From Gp1-AA122 sp035631655 (GTDB lineage Bacteria; Acidobacteriota; Terriglobia; Terriglobales; Acidobacteriaceae): a stretch of DNA of 64,000 bases. The position numbers were made by a program, and so were the translations under genes. The stretch is from contig DASQIH010000048.1 in the NCBI GenBank assembly GCA_035631655.1, positions 1 through 64,000 on the forward strand, read 5' to 3'. The notes under the pieces were generated by a model, which worked only from the letters and a program-made list of their open reading frames with translations, ran no database searches and was not told where the DNA came from. Of the stretch, positions 54,529 through 62,901 are shown piece after piece; within the stretch, counting starts at the first letter, position 1, and each line of letters begins with the position of its first letter.

Positions 54529-55173
54529 ATGACGAGGCTTCGTTCTCGCGTCTGGTGGTGTGTAGGCCCACTGTTGTTAGCAGGCATGTCCCTCGCAGCC
54601 GAGGAGCGTGCGGTTGCGCCTCCTCCGATGCCCAACGCAATCCCGGAAGGCCAGACCTTTCTCATCCGCCTTAATGACAAGCTGGATACCAGCAACGTCA
54701 AACAGGGCCACCATTTCACAGCCAAGCTGGCCGAGGACCTGGTAGCTCCTAATGGTGCGACTATTCCCCGCGGCAAGAAAATTTGGGGGCACGTTTCGTC
54801 GGTTGAACAGGGACTGCACGCGCGCATGCTCCTGAGCTTCGATCAGATTGATACCGGCCATGGAAAGATGCCGCTGGTCGCCACCGTGACCGGCGTGCCA
54901 GGTGAACATGCCGCCAAGCAGCCTGACGCCGAAGGCGAAATTGAGCGCAAGGGCATGGACAAGCGCCGCATGATCGAGACCGCCGCAGTGGGTGCGGGAT
55001 TAGGCGCTGCCGCCGGGGCAGCTGCTGGTGGCGGTAAAGGTGCGGGCATTGGCGCTGGCGCAGGCGCTGGGTTAGGTGCCCTGACGGGCGTATTGTCGCA
55101 GCGCAACCTGCGCCTCGACAAGAACGCCACTCTGGAGGTCCGCCTCGACCATCCTCTCCAGATTCCTCGTTAG
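54529..55173 (+). CDS. Exported glycine-zipper protein
   Basis: 214 aa with signal peptide (LLLAGMSLAAEE). The N-terminal part is beta-strand-like (GQTFLIRLNDKLDTSNVKQGHHFTAKL ... ATIPRGKKIWGHVSSVEQG). A Gly/Ala-rich zipper follows (GAGLGAAAGAAAGGGKGAGIGAGAGAGLGAL). The layout resembles the protein at 56221-56901, so the two are probable paralogues flanking the SIMPL gene. Glycine zippers insert in or associate with membranes. Likely an envelope component of unknown function. Confidence 0.78.
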   Translation: MTRLRSRVWWCVGPLLLAGMSLAAEERAVAPPPMPNAIPEGQTFLIRLNDKLDTSNVKQGHHFTAKLAEDLVAPNGATIPRGKKIWGHVSSVEQGLHARMLLSFDQIDTGHGKMPLVATVTGVPGEHAAKQPDAEGEIERKGMDKRRMIETAAVGAGLGAAAGAAAGGGKGAGIGAGAGAGLGALTGVLSQRNLRLDKNATLEVRLDHPLQIPR

Positions 55174-55177
55174 ATTC

Positions 55178-55228
55178 GTGTGGAGGCGGGTCTGTGACCC
55201 GCCGGACGGGTCAGAGACCCGCCCACAC
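55178..55228. repeat. Palindromic repeat with GTGTGG/CCACAC ends (copy 2)
   Basis: A 51-bp element related to the one at 39938-39991: the same terminal GTGTGG/CCACAC, and a first arm 24/26 identical to the reverse strand of copy 1. It begins 4 bases after a stop codon. Confidence 0.7.
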
Positions 55229-55281
55229 TTTTTGCGCAGACCGGATCCCTCGTCGCAGGATCCAGTCTTTCGACGATGATG

Positions 55282-55307
55282 AAGGCACGGGGTAAGACCC
55301 GTGCCTT
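55282..55307 (+). terminator. Hairpin, probable terminator
   Basis: AAGGCACGGG (55282-55291) pairs perfectly with CCCGTGCCTT (55298-55307) over a 6-base loop and is followed by TGTCTT. It is about 110 bases after the glycine-zipper gene. The run of T is weak, so termination is inferred. Confidence 0.5.
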
Positions 55308-55339
55308 TGTCTTGGTGAACGAACTAGACACCTGGGTGC

Positions 55340-55370
55340 CCCATGTCTCGCCTCTTTTGCGAGACATGGG
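55340..55370. other. Perfect 12-bp hairpin upstream of the SIMPL gene
   Basis: CCCATGTCTCGC (55340-55351) pairs with GCGAGACATGGG (55359-55370) around CTCTTTT, 76 bases before the start codon. It could be a repeat, a terminator of upstream transcription or a leader RNA structure. No clear promoter was located between it and the gene. Confidence 0.5.
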
Positions 55371-55445
55371 AGACGCAAGTCCTTCGTTCTCCCTCATTCT
55401 TTTAGTAGTGGGAAGCAAGTGTATAAACTCGAACGGGAGCCTCCA

Positions 55446-56168
55446 ATGACCAAGGCTGCTTTTATTGTCCTGTTTGCGGCAACCCTCTACTCACCCGCGC
55501 AGGAACATCCTACGATCACCGCGCAGCCCAACACGGTATTCGTCGGCGCCGACGGCAAGTTCGAGGCGGCACCGGATACGGCACGCGTGCAATTCAACAT
55601 CTCCGCCCAGGAGGACACAGCCAGGGCCGCTTACGACCGGGCCTCGAAAGACGCAGAGCAAATCCGCCAGATTCTGCGCTCCAACGGCATTGATCCTAAA
55701 ACTGCCGAGATCGGCTTCTTTTCCCTGCAACCCGTGTACGACTGGAGAACGGCCAAGAGAAAGCTGGTGGGCTATCGGGTGAATTCTGCCGTTTCTTTGA
55801 AGCTCAAGGATTTTTCCAAGATCGCTCCTATCGTGCAGCAGCTTGCCGACACGGATGTCACCGAGAACCAGTCCATCAATTACTCGCTGGAAAATATCGA
55901 TGCCGCCAAGGTCAAGGCGGTAGAAGATGCGTATCGCCACGCCCGGGAAAATGCCGAGGCCGTCGCCCGGGCGGGCGGGCGGGTGTTAGGAGACCTGTCT
56001 TATGCGTCGGTAGATACTTTTGAGCAGGTGCGCATCATGTCTCCCCTGGCGGCACAACCAATGGCGGGGATGCGGGCTCAAGCAGAGGCACCGGCACCCA
56101 CGGCGGAATTCAGCCCGCAGAACGTGCTGGTAACGGCGCATGTGAATGCCATGTTCGCGCTGAAATAA
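55446..56168 (+). CDS. Exported SIMPL-domain (DUF541) protein
   Basis: 240 aa from ATG 55446, which has GGGAG upstream and gives a signal peptide (MTKAAFIVLFAATLYSPAQE). SIMPL-domain signatures: ARVQFNISAQEDTARAAYDRASKDAEQIRQIL and VGYRVNSAVSLKLKDFSKIAPIVQQLAD. Family members such as E. coli YggE are periplasmic, form large rings, and relate to oxidative stress; no catalytic site is known. An in-frame GTG at 55419 is less likely. It is flanked by two glycine-zipper proteins. Confidence 0.9.
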   Translation: MTKAAFIVLFAATLYSPAQEHPTITAQPNTVFVGADGKFEAAPDTARVQFNISAQEDTARAAYDRASKDAEQIRQILRSNGIDPKTAEIGFFSLQPVYDWRTAKRKLVGYRVNSAVSLKLKDFSKIAPIVQQLADTDVTENQSINYSLENIDAAKVKAVEDAYRHARENAEAVARAGGRVLGDLSYASVDTFEQVRIMSPLAAQPMAGMRAQAEAPAPTAEFSPQNVLVTAHVNAMFALK

Positions 56169-56220
56169 TCTTTACGTCTATGCGGGGGCGCGGACAAGAG
56201 TGTCTGCGCCCCACGGCCAA

Positions 56221-56901
56221 TTACCTCACCCGGGCTGCGTCCAAGGGAATCGGCCGCTGAATCACCATCTCCAACGTGGTACCGGCATCCAGGCGGACAT
56301 CCGTATTGCGCGTTAACAACGCAATGGCAGTCCCGGCAGCTCCTCCGACGCCCGCACCAATCAGCGCGCCCTTGCCGCCCTGGCTCAGTCCTCCAACGAC
56401 GGCGCCGGTCGCCCCGGTGCTGGCTATCGTGCCGACTTTCTTGCCAGTATCGCTGTCCTGTCGAATCGTGCCTTCTTTATCCTTGATCGAGGTCTTCTCT
56501 GCCCCGGGGACGTTCTCGACCGCGCCCGGCAGCATGACGGTGTATCCGTTGGGGTAAATAAGCGTGGTGAAGTGGATGAGCACTTCGGCCCTGCCCTTGA
56601 CCCGTCCCGCTTTCTGTACGTGACTGATCCGCCCCTGCACGTACGTTCCCGCCGGAACTAACACTCTCTCGTTCAAGACGAATGGGAAGGTTGTGGCGGC
56701 ATAGACCGCATCGCCTTCGCGTGCGCTTTTCGTAGAGATGGCGTGCTTCAGCGCAACCGGGATCTTACTTCCTGCGGGGATGGTCAGCGTGTTCTCGTTG
56801 CTGTCTTTGGATTCGGTGGGCCGGGCAGGTTCTGACGAAGCCGGCTTGGCTTGAGAAAACGCCAGGCTGGATAACAATAAGAACGTGAGCAGAGAGCGCA
56901 T
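56221..56901 (-). CDS. Exported glycine-zipper protein (paralogue)
   Basis: 226 aa with signal peptide (MRSLLTFLLLSSLAFSQA). The beta-rich part IPAGSKIPVALKHAISTKSAREGDAVYAATTFPFVLN ... VPAGTYVQGRISHVQKAG mirrors the TIPRGKKIWGHVSSVEQG portion of the 54529 protein. A C-terminal zipper follows (VVGGLSQGGKGALIGAGVGGAAGTAIALL), with the end DAGTTLEMVIQRPIPL matching KNATLEVRLDHPLQIP. Convergent with the SIMPL gene. Function unknown. Confidence 0.8.
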   Translation of the reverse strand: MRSLLTFLLLSSLAFSQAKPASSEPARPTESKDSNENTLTIPAGSKIPVALKHAISTKSAREGDAVYAATTFPFVLNERVLVPAGTYVQGRISHVQKAGRVKGRAEVLIHFTTLIYPNGYTVMLPGAVENVPGAEKTSIKDKEGTIRQDSDTGKKVGTIASTGATGAVVGGLSQGGKGALIGAGVGGAAGTAIALLTRNTDVRLDAGTTLEMVIQRPIPLDAARVR

Positions 56902-57176
56902 AGAACCCTCCGACTATTGCGGCAAAGCTACGACGACAGTATAGACTGCGAAAGTGAGTAGGATGCGGCGTGAGCTTAAATTGGTTTCATGCAGGCAACT
57001 ACGTTGAGGACGAGAAGCCATTCAGGTCAGCAAATCGGCTGTCGAGCAGTGTGTTAAGGCGAGGTTTTCGCCAACACCACCGTAGTTGCACGTCCACAAT
57101 CATCAGAACCTACGTTATGCCACTTTCAACCAAATCCCGCTTCCACATTGCCATGCATGCGATTTAACGCTAATTT
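56902..57176. other. 275-bp gap with no supported gene
   Basis: Lies between two divergent genes and is noticeably less GC-rich than its surroundings. A 65-codon frame at 56970-57167 shows no ribosome site or family resemblance, so I did not call it. Promoters for both flanking genes must be here, but none stands out. Confidence 0.4.
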
Positions 57177-58301
57177 ATGTCGGCCATGCTTGCGCCTGAC
57201 GCATACACCATCACGGCCACTCTGTGCGTCTGTGCGTACTATGCTGCGGCGTGGGCAGTTATAGTTCGCGACGTGAAAAAGGGTACGGTCGTTCCGCTCT
57301 ACGCGCCTCCAGCGCACCTATCGCCTGCGGCGATTCGCTACGCCTGGAAAAGAACATTCGATGACCGCACGTTCTGGGCAGCAGTGCTCAGCATCGTTTC
57401 CAAAGGGCTGGCAACCATGAAATCGGAAGATGGGATTTCAGTGCTTCGCCTAACTCCGGCCGCGAATATGAAAGTTCTTTTGCCCCAGGAAGAAAGGTTG
57501 TTAGTACATGAAATGCTCGCTCATCGCAAGCGTAAGGGCATGCGGATCGGCATGCTCGACGGGCGGACGGAGGTAATCGTAAGTCAAATGGCTGACCTGT
57601 TGCGGCGAGAGGCATTGGGAGTCTGGTTTGAGGAAAACCGTGCGTTCCTGATAATCGGAACGGTGCTATCGGGTATCGCGGTTTTCGTCGCCGCCCGACC
57701 CCATGGGGCAGATGAGTGGTTCGCATTGGGAATATCGTTGGCTGTTATGGCGCCGTCTGTGTATTACTTGACCTTTCTGTTGCTGAGAACGCAAGACCTG
57801 TACCGAACCGCCCACAACAAACTCGATGCCCAAGTTATCAGCAGGGCAGCCGTCCTATTCGCATGGATCGTTCCTTGCATCGCAGGAATCACCTTGGGCT
57901 TTGTGGTACTTGGTGGCACGTTTGGATGGCCCGTCCTCGCTGTGACCGTGGTCGTGACAGCATTGGATGTCCACTTTTTGCATTTCATGAGGATACCCAC
58001 TCAGGAAGGTCGAAAGCTGCTCGATGAAGTCGAGGGATTCCGGCGATTCCTGAAAGAAGTGGATCAGTTTCCGATGGACACCTCCGAAGCTCCGCACGAA
58101 CACCCAGGAATTTACGAGAAATTCCTGCCCTACGCCGTCGCATTGGAAGTAGAACAGGCTTGGAGTGATCGATTCATTGCAATGGCTTCGACCTTCCATC
58201 AAGCCGAAACTGTGCCCAATATGCAGTCGTTTTATCTTGGAATGTGGGACGGCAAACCCGTCGAGATTGTGTATCGGCCCGAGCCATTTCGCCGTGCTTA
58301 G
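57177..58301 (+). CDS. DUF2207-like membrane protein lacking the N-terminal domain
   Basis: 374 aa with about five membrane helices. APPAHLSPAAIRYAWKRTFDDRTFWAAVLSIVSKGLATMK matches the pattern that begins the C-terminal half of DUF2207 proteins (PPxxLSPAxAGYL...D...F...LLDLAxRGYL), and FLKEVDQF ... PGIYEKFLPYAVALEVEQAWSDRF matches their end. Full DUF2207 proteins begin with a signal peptide and a large extracellular domain that is absent here; the first helix is at residue ~10-30. The region is less GC-rich than neighbours, so transfer is possible. Function unknown. Confidence 0.7.
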   Translation: MSAMLAPDAYTITATLCVCAYYAAAWAVIVRDVKKGTVVPLYAPPAHLSPAAIRYAWKRTFDDRTFWAAVLSIVSKGLATMKSEDGISVLRLTPAANMKVLLPQEERLLVHEMLAHRKRKGMRIGMLDGRTEVIVSQMADLLRREALGVWFEENRAFLIIGTVLSGIAVFVAARPHGADEWFALGISLAVMAPSVYYLTFLLLRTQDLYRTAHNKLDAQVISRAAVLFAWIVPCIAGITLGFVVLGGTFGWPVLAVTVVVTALDVHFLHFMRIPTQEGRKLLDEVEGFRRFLKEVDQFPMDTSEAPHEHPGIYEKFLPYAVALEVEQAWSDRFIAMASTFHQAETVPNMQSFYLGMWDGKPVEIVYRPEPFRRA

Positions 58302-58349
58302 TGGCGCGTCTTCAATGAGATTGGGTTGGCGCAGCTATACCTGGCGAAA

Positions 58350-58625
58350 TCAGGGTGGGCCTGCTCGCTTCACCTGGTTATCTCGTACATTGCCCATGAA
58401 CTGAGACTGCAACTTCTGCGCGCACCGTTCGCCACAGACGTGCAGCGTGCCTTCTGCCTGGGCGAGTTCTTCGTTCCAGGGTGCGAGATAAAGCACAGGA
58501 GCTTTGAACTGCTCGATGGACGTCCACATCAGCCACCAGCGATCAGTCGCAGCTTTCACCACTCCGCAGTTAGGGCCGGCGCAACGGTACAGCGGGTTCG
58601 ATCCCACAGAATTGGCACTCATCAC
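58350..58625 (-). CDS. Small Cys-rich protein, possible zinc ribbon
   Basis: 91 aa with two cysteine pairs: CAGPNC (residues 15-20) and CGERC (residues 64-68), separated by a Trp-rich core (DRWWLMWTSIEQF ... LYLAPWNEEL). This spacing would suit one zinc site. No signal peptide and no known family recognised. The cysteine pattern and the aromatic conservation-like core make a real gene more likely than a chance frame. The ATG at 58625 or the next at 58622 may be the start. Confidence 0.55.
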   Translation of the reverse strand: MMSANSVGSNPLYRCAGPNCGVVKAATDRWWLMWTSIEQFKAPVLYLAPWNEELAQAEGTLHVCGERCAQKLQSQFMGNVRDNQVKRAGPP

Positions 58626-58705
58626 ATCAGCTCCGGGGTTGGAGCGGCTATTTTATCGAAAGCCGTGGACTCTGCGAGGGTTGGATAGCGGTCAAAAGGA
58701 TGTCT

Positions 58706-58824
58706 TGTCATTCCGAGGCGGCCTCCGCCGCGAGGAATCTGCTTTTCGCTCGTCGCACGTTTTTCCGGGTCGAACGTGGGCCGAAGGAGCAGATTCCTCG
58801 GCGCTAAAGCGCCTCGCAATGACA
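58706..58824. repeat. Inverted pair of TGTCATTCCGAGG repeats
   Basis: Arm 1 (58706-58743) begins TGTCATTCCGAGGCGG and ends GAGGAATCTGCT. Arm 2 (58788-58824) is its inverted relative, with a 44-base loop between. Each arm also has its own small hairpin (GGCGGCCTCCGCC; GGCGCTAAAGCGCC). Structure resembles a REPIN-type dimer or a miniature mobile element. Confidence 0.75.
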
Positions 58825-58856
58825 AGAGCTGACTGGGCCGGTCCTTGAATTCTGCT

Positions 58857-61259
58857 CTATTTATAAGTCAGATATTTCTCACGAACCGCCATGAATTGCT
58901 GCAGGCGCTCCTGCCAGTCCTGCGCGATGCGGCGCGGATCCTGATCGTGGCCAATCGAATCGAAGACCGACTGGTTGGCCAGGATCTCGATCATCCTCGT
59001 CATCTGCCATTGTTGCGGATAGACCTTGTGCAGCGCGGACGCCAGTTCCACCCCTAGTTGCGGAGCGTCCAGAACATTGCGGTTAAGAAGAACAATGTTT
59101 ACCCCCTCGCACTTCTCTCCGGCAAAGTTGCTGGACAATGGCGTGAAGCTCACGGGAACAAAACGCACTCCGGCGATTTCTCGCGCATTGAGGTAAGTTG
59201 CCAATTCCTTTCCCTTGATCCAAGGAGCGCCGAGCAGTTCGAAGGGAGTATCGGTTCCCCGCCCGACCGAAACGTTCGTCCCTTCGACCAAGGCCACACC
59301 CGGATACAGCGCCGCTTCGGTCACGCTGCGCAGGTTGGGCGACGGATTGATCCAGGCGAGGCCGGTAGAGTCGTACCAGTCGCCGCGCAGCCACCCCTCC
59401 ATGGCGACTACCTGCAGCTTGGCATGGATGTCCCGCTCGCTGTTGAACATGGTCGCCAGTTCGCCGATCGTCATGCCGTGGCGCACGGGGATGGGATGGT
59501 AGTTGACGAAATTCTCTCGTCCTATATCCGATACGGGGCCCTGCACAAATGAACCTGTTACCGGATTGGGACGATCGAGCACGGTGATCTCGATCCCGAC
59601 CTTGGCGGCGGCTTCCAGGAAATAGCCAACCGTGGTTTCGTAGGTGTAGCAACGCGCTCCCGCATCCTGAATATCAATGACCACAGCATCGAGTGTCTTC
59701 AAGAGGTCGATCGAGGGCCGCCGCGCCGCATCAGTTGCGCCGTAGACGCTGTAGACAGGCACGCCAGTAGCCGCGTCCTTGGAGTTGCCGATATCGGTAG
59801 TATCCAGCGCGCCCGTAACACCATGCTCGGGGCTGAAGATTGCTTCCAGCGAAACTCCCGGCGCCTGGGCCAATACATCAATCGTGCGGCGGCCTTCGGA
59901 ATCCACTCCGGTTTGGTTGGTCAGAATGCCGATCTTTTTCTTTCCCGTCGCCGCCCGTAGAGCATCGAAATTGTGCTCTTCCAGAACATCAATTCCGGTC
60001 TTGACCGAGCCATTGCGGGCAGCGAGCCGGCGGCCGCCTGCCATGGCTTCGTTGTAGCCGGTGATGCTCTCCCAGCGCAGCTTCTCCTTCTCGCTGGCCG
60101 TAAGCGGCAGCGCAGCAGCGACCGCCGTAGCCAGCTTGGTTCGCAACGACACCGCAGTTCCCCGTCCGCGCGGGTGAACGGAGTTGGTCAGCAGGATGAT
60201 GTAGGTTTTCGTTACCGGATCGATCCACAAGGATGTCCCGGTGAATCCAGTGTGGCCGAAAGAGCCTACCGGCAAAAGGTCGCCGCGATTCGTCGAGAAA
60301 GGCGAATCAATGTCCCAGCCAAAGCCCCGCAGACAAGTTGCGTTGGGCGGTTGCTGGGGAGTGGACATCTTCTCGACGGCAAGCGGGGAAAGCACCTTGC
60401 TGCCACTGAGCAATGCCTGCGCGAATTTCGCGAGATCGTCTGCCGTCGAGAATACGCCGGCGTGCCCGGCCACTCCGCCCATGCGGCGGGCACTCGGGTC
60501 GTGGACTACGCCGCGCAGCATCACGCCATCATCGTCATATTGCGTGGGGGCAATCTTCGGCCTCCATGATGCCGGTGGGAGATAGCGCGTGTGCGTCATC
60601 TTCAGGGGAACGAAAATTTTGCTTTGGGCGTAATTGTCGAGGGTCATCTTCGAGACTTGCTCGACCAGCGCGCCCAGCGTGATGAAATTAATATCGCTGT
60701 AGACGAATTGCGAACCCGGCGGATTTTCCGGTTTTTCGGCAAACGCCATCCCGTACGCGGTGGCTCTCCCTTGCCAGGGAGTTTTTAGGTCGAGGTCGGG
60801 CTCCAGGCCGGAAAAATGTGTCAGCAGTTCCCGCACCGTGATGTCTTCCTTGCCGTTCTGAGCGAATTCCGGCAGGTACTTCGCAACCGGATCATTGGGA
60901 CGCACTTCGCCCTGCTCGATGAGTTGCATCACCGCGGTGGTTGTGGCCACTACTTTGGTCAGTGAAGCCAAGTCAAAAATTGTGTCCAAGGTCATCCGCT
61001 CACGCCGCGGTTCGAGGGCCCGATAACCAAATGCCTTGCGATAAACAACCTGGCCGTTGTGGCCGATCAACACGACGGCGCCGGGGATCTGGCCGGCATC
61101 GATGGCCTGCTTGATGACACTGTCAATGACATCGAGGCGAGCGTAGGGGCCCGCCTTGGTCGCCTTCGCCGCCGCGGCCGGTAGGACGAGCAGGGTGAGA
61201 AGCAACAGAGCGCCTAGCGCGCGGGCATGCAACCAGCGCGCATGTCTATTCACCTTCAT
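58857..61259 (-). CDS. AmiE-like serine hydrolase fused to NamZ (DUF1343) exo-N-acetylmuramidase
   Basis: 800 aa exported protein (signal peptide residues 1-31: LGALLLLTLLVLPAAAAKA). Residues ~40-410 are a beta-lactamase-fold serine hydrolase: S99-L-T-K102, YSDINF, HTGFTGTSLW. Residues ~430-800 are DUF1343: KIGILTNQTGVDSEGRRTIDV ... FSPEHGVTGALDTTD ... DIQDAGARCYTYETT ... LDRPNPVTGSFVQGP. DUF1343 in Bacillus is NamZ, which releases MurNAc from peptidoglycan ends; AmiE and MurQ are its genomic partners there. Here both activities are fused, with a second AmiE-like gene and murQ downstream. It likely degrades cell-wall fragments in the periplasm. Confidence 0.9.
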   Translation of the reverse strand: MKVNRHARWLHARALGALLLLTLLVLPAAAAKATKAGPYARLDVIDSVIKQAIDAGQIPGAVVLIGHNGQVVYRKAFGYRALEPRRERMTLDTIFDLASLTKVVATTTAVMQLIEQGEVRPNDPVAKYLPEFAQNGKEDITVRELLTHFSGLEPDLDLKTPWQGRATAYGMAFAEKPENPPGSQFVYSDINFITLGALVEQVSKMTLDNYAQSKIFVPLKMTHTRYLPPASWRPKIAPTQYDDDGVMLRGVVHDPSARRMGGVAGHAGVFSTADDLAKFAQALLSGSKVLSPLAVEKMSTPQQPPNATCLRGFGWDIDSPFSTNRGDLLPVGSFGHTGFTGTSLWIDPVTKTYIILLTNSVHPRGRGTAVSLRTKLATAVAAALPLTASEKEKLRWESITGYNEAMAGGRRLAARNGSVKTGIDVLEEHNFDALRAATGKKKIGILTNQTGVDSEGRRTIDVLAQAPGVSLEAIFSPEHGVTGALDTTDIGNSKDAATGVPVYSVYGATDAARRPSIDLLKTLDAVVIDIQDAGARCYTYETTVGYFLEAAAKVGIEITVLDRPNPVTGSFVQGPVSDIGRENFVNYHPIPVRHGMTIGELATMFNSERDIHAKLQVVAMEGWLRGDWYDSTGLAWINPSPNLRSVTEAALYPGVALVEGTNVSVGRGTDTPFELLGAPWIKGKELATYLNAREIAGVRFVPVSFTPLSSNFAGEKCEGVNIVLLNRNVLDAPQLGVELASALHKVYPQQWQMTRMIEILANQSVFDSIGHDQDPRRIAQDWQERLQQFMAVREKYLTYK

Positions 61260-61325
61260 ATTGACGAAGAAAAGTATGTTCTGACTTTACACAAGCAGAG
61301 CGGGATTTCTCAACAAACGGAAGTG

Positions 61326-61637
61326 CTAAGGGTGCCCTTTGTGCCACAGGTAGAGACCCACCCCTATGAGCGCACCTGAGGGCAAGGCAAGAACGAAAAA
61401 CCACCTGACTTGCGGCAGCGCCACAAAGAAAATTGCCATAGTCCCAATCGTGAATACCAGACCCATAGCTCCCTTCACCGGAATCTTCGCAATCTGTATC
61501 GCGGGCCGTTGCTCGTCGTCTTGCTGACCAGGTGAGGATTGCGACGAATGAAGAACTGCCGCCACCAGAATACCTAGCAGCAAAGTAGGAAAGATGAACC
61601 AGGCCAGCACAGGCTCAGCGGCTAAGAGCACGATCAT
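61326..61637 (-). CDS. Small hydrophobic membrane protein
   Basis: 103 aa with three hydrophobic segments (AWFIFPTLLLGILVAAVL; KGAMGLVFTIGTMAIFFVAL; WFFVLALPSGALIGVGLYLW) and a polar loop. No family recognised. Between the divergent salvage genes; probably unrelated to them. Confidence is moderate because short hydrophobic frames can be spurious. Confidence 0.55.
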   Translation of the reverse strand: MIVLLAAEPVLAWFIFPTLLLGILVAAVLHSSQSSPGQQDDEQRPAIQIAKIPVKGAMGLVFTIGTMAIFFVALPQVRWFFVLALPSGALIGVGLYLWHKGHP

Positions 61638-61806
61638 CCCAGCAAGGTGACCACGATACCGACTGGCCTCTTAACGCGTGCAGACACGACAAAATTCTAG
61701 TACACAGGGATGCACATCTTTACCCTCTCCTTCGAACTCTGCTAATGTTGGACCTTAGCCTTTATCCGAGGTCTTTCGCGTTCTGACCAGCGTCCCAAAA
61801 ACCTCC

Positions 61807-62901
61807 GTGCAGTTTCCGATCCCCGCGTTTGAAGAGCAGAACGCTATCTTCCAGCGTGCGTTTGCCATCCTGAATGAGGCTATTGCTGCACGCGCATTTC
61901 CGGGAGCATCGGTCGCCGTCACATCTCAGGACAAGCTAGTCGCGCTGAAAGCTTTCGGGCGATTTACTTACGATGCCAACTCTCCCGAAGTCACGGCCAG
62001 CACCATGTTCGACCTGGCATCGCTTTCGAAAATAGCTGCGACCACCAGCATGGCTATGGTGCTCTACGAAGGTGGCTTCCTGGATCTGGACATGCCGGTC
62101 GTCGCCGCCGTCCCGGAGTTTCGCGGAGAAGATCCGCGTCGGCGCGAAGTCACGATTCGTATGTTGCTGGCCCACTCGTCGGGCCTGCCCGCCTACGAGA
62201 AACTCTTCCTACGGGCGCACACTCCAGAGGAACTCCTGGCCGCTGCGTTTGCCGTTCCGCTTGTTGCCGATCCCGGAACCGTCGCAGAGTACAGCGATAT
62301 CGGCTTTATCATTCTCGGAGTAGCGCTGGCGCGGCTTGCGGATGAGCGGCTGGACGAGTTTTGTCACCGCCACCTGCCGATGCTGGGCATGCCCGACACC
62401 CTGTTCAATCCGCCCGCGCGATGCCGTGCTGCTATTTCCCCCACGCAGGATGACCGAACTTTCCGCAATCGGATTATCCAGGGAGAGGTGCAGGACGAAA
62501 ACGCCAGCGTTCTGGGAGGAGTAGCGGGACATGCTGGACTCTTCGGCCCGGCACGCGATCTGGCCAATTTCGCTCACGCCATGCTGTTGGGCGGTCGGCC
62601 CCTGATCCGCCCGGAAACGCTTGCCCTGTTCACTCGCCCTGAATCCGTTCCCGACGGAACGTCTCGCGCGATTGGCTGGGATACTCCATCGCAACCCTCT
62701 CAATCGGGGAAGTATTTTTCACCGCGTTCTTTCGGGCACCTCGGGTACACAGGAACATCGCTGTGGATCGATCCCGACCGGCAGCTTTCCGTGACTCTGT
62801 TAACCAATCGCACCTGGCCCGACTGCCGGAACCAGGCTATTAAGCAAGTCCGGCCAAGATTTCATGATGCAATAGTGGAAGCGTTGCAGCATGAAAAGTA
62901 A
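61807..62901 (+). CDS. AmiE-like serine hydrolase (beta-lactamase fold)
   Basis: 364 aa. Active-site S72-x2-K75 (ASLSK), YSDIGF as second motif, and HLGYTGTSLWIDP as the third; these match the hydrolase half of the fused protein. There is no obvious signal peptide, so unlike the fusion this one may act in the cytoplasm. It starts at a GTG (61807) and overlaps murQ by 11 bases. AmiE-type enzymes remove peptides from MurNAc (amidase), which would prepare substrates for MurQ after phosphorylation. Confidence 0.87.
   Translation: MQFPIPAFEEQNAIFQRAFAILNEAIAARAFPGASVAVTSQDKLVALKAFGRFTYDANSPEVTASTMFDLASLSKIAATTSMAMVLYEGGFLDLDMPVVAAVPEFRGEDPRRREVTIRMLLAHSSGLPAYEKLFLRAHTPEELLAAAFAVPLVADPGTVAEYSDIGFIILGVALARLADERLDEFCHRHLPMLGMPDTLFNPPARCRAAISPTQDDRTFRNRIIQGEVQDENASVLGGVAGHAGLFGPARDLANFAHAMLLGGRPLIRPETLALFTRPESVPDGTSRAIGWDTPSQPSQSGKYFSPRSFGHLGYTGTSLWIDPDRQLSVTLLTNRTWPDCRNQAIKQVRPRFHDAIVEALQHEK

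Noticed and set aside
56970..57167. 65-aa plus-strand frame before the DUF2207-like gene
   Set aside because: No ribosome site, no motif, Arg/Ser-rich composition typical of a chance frame.
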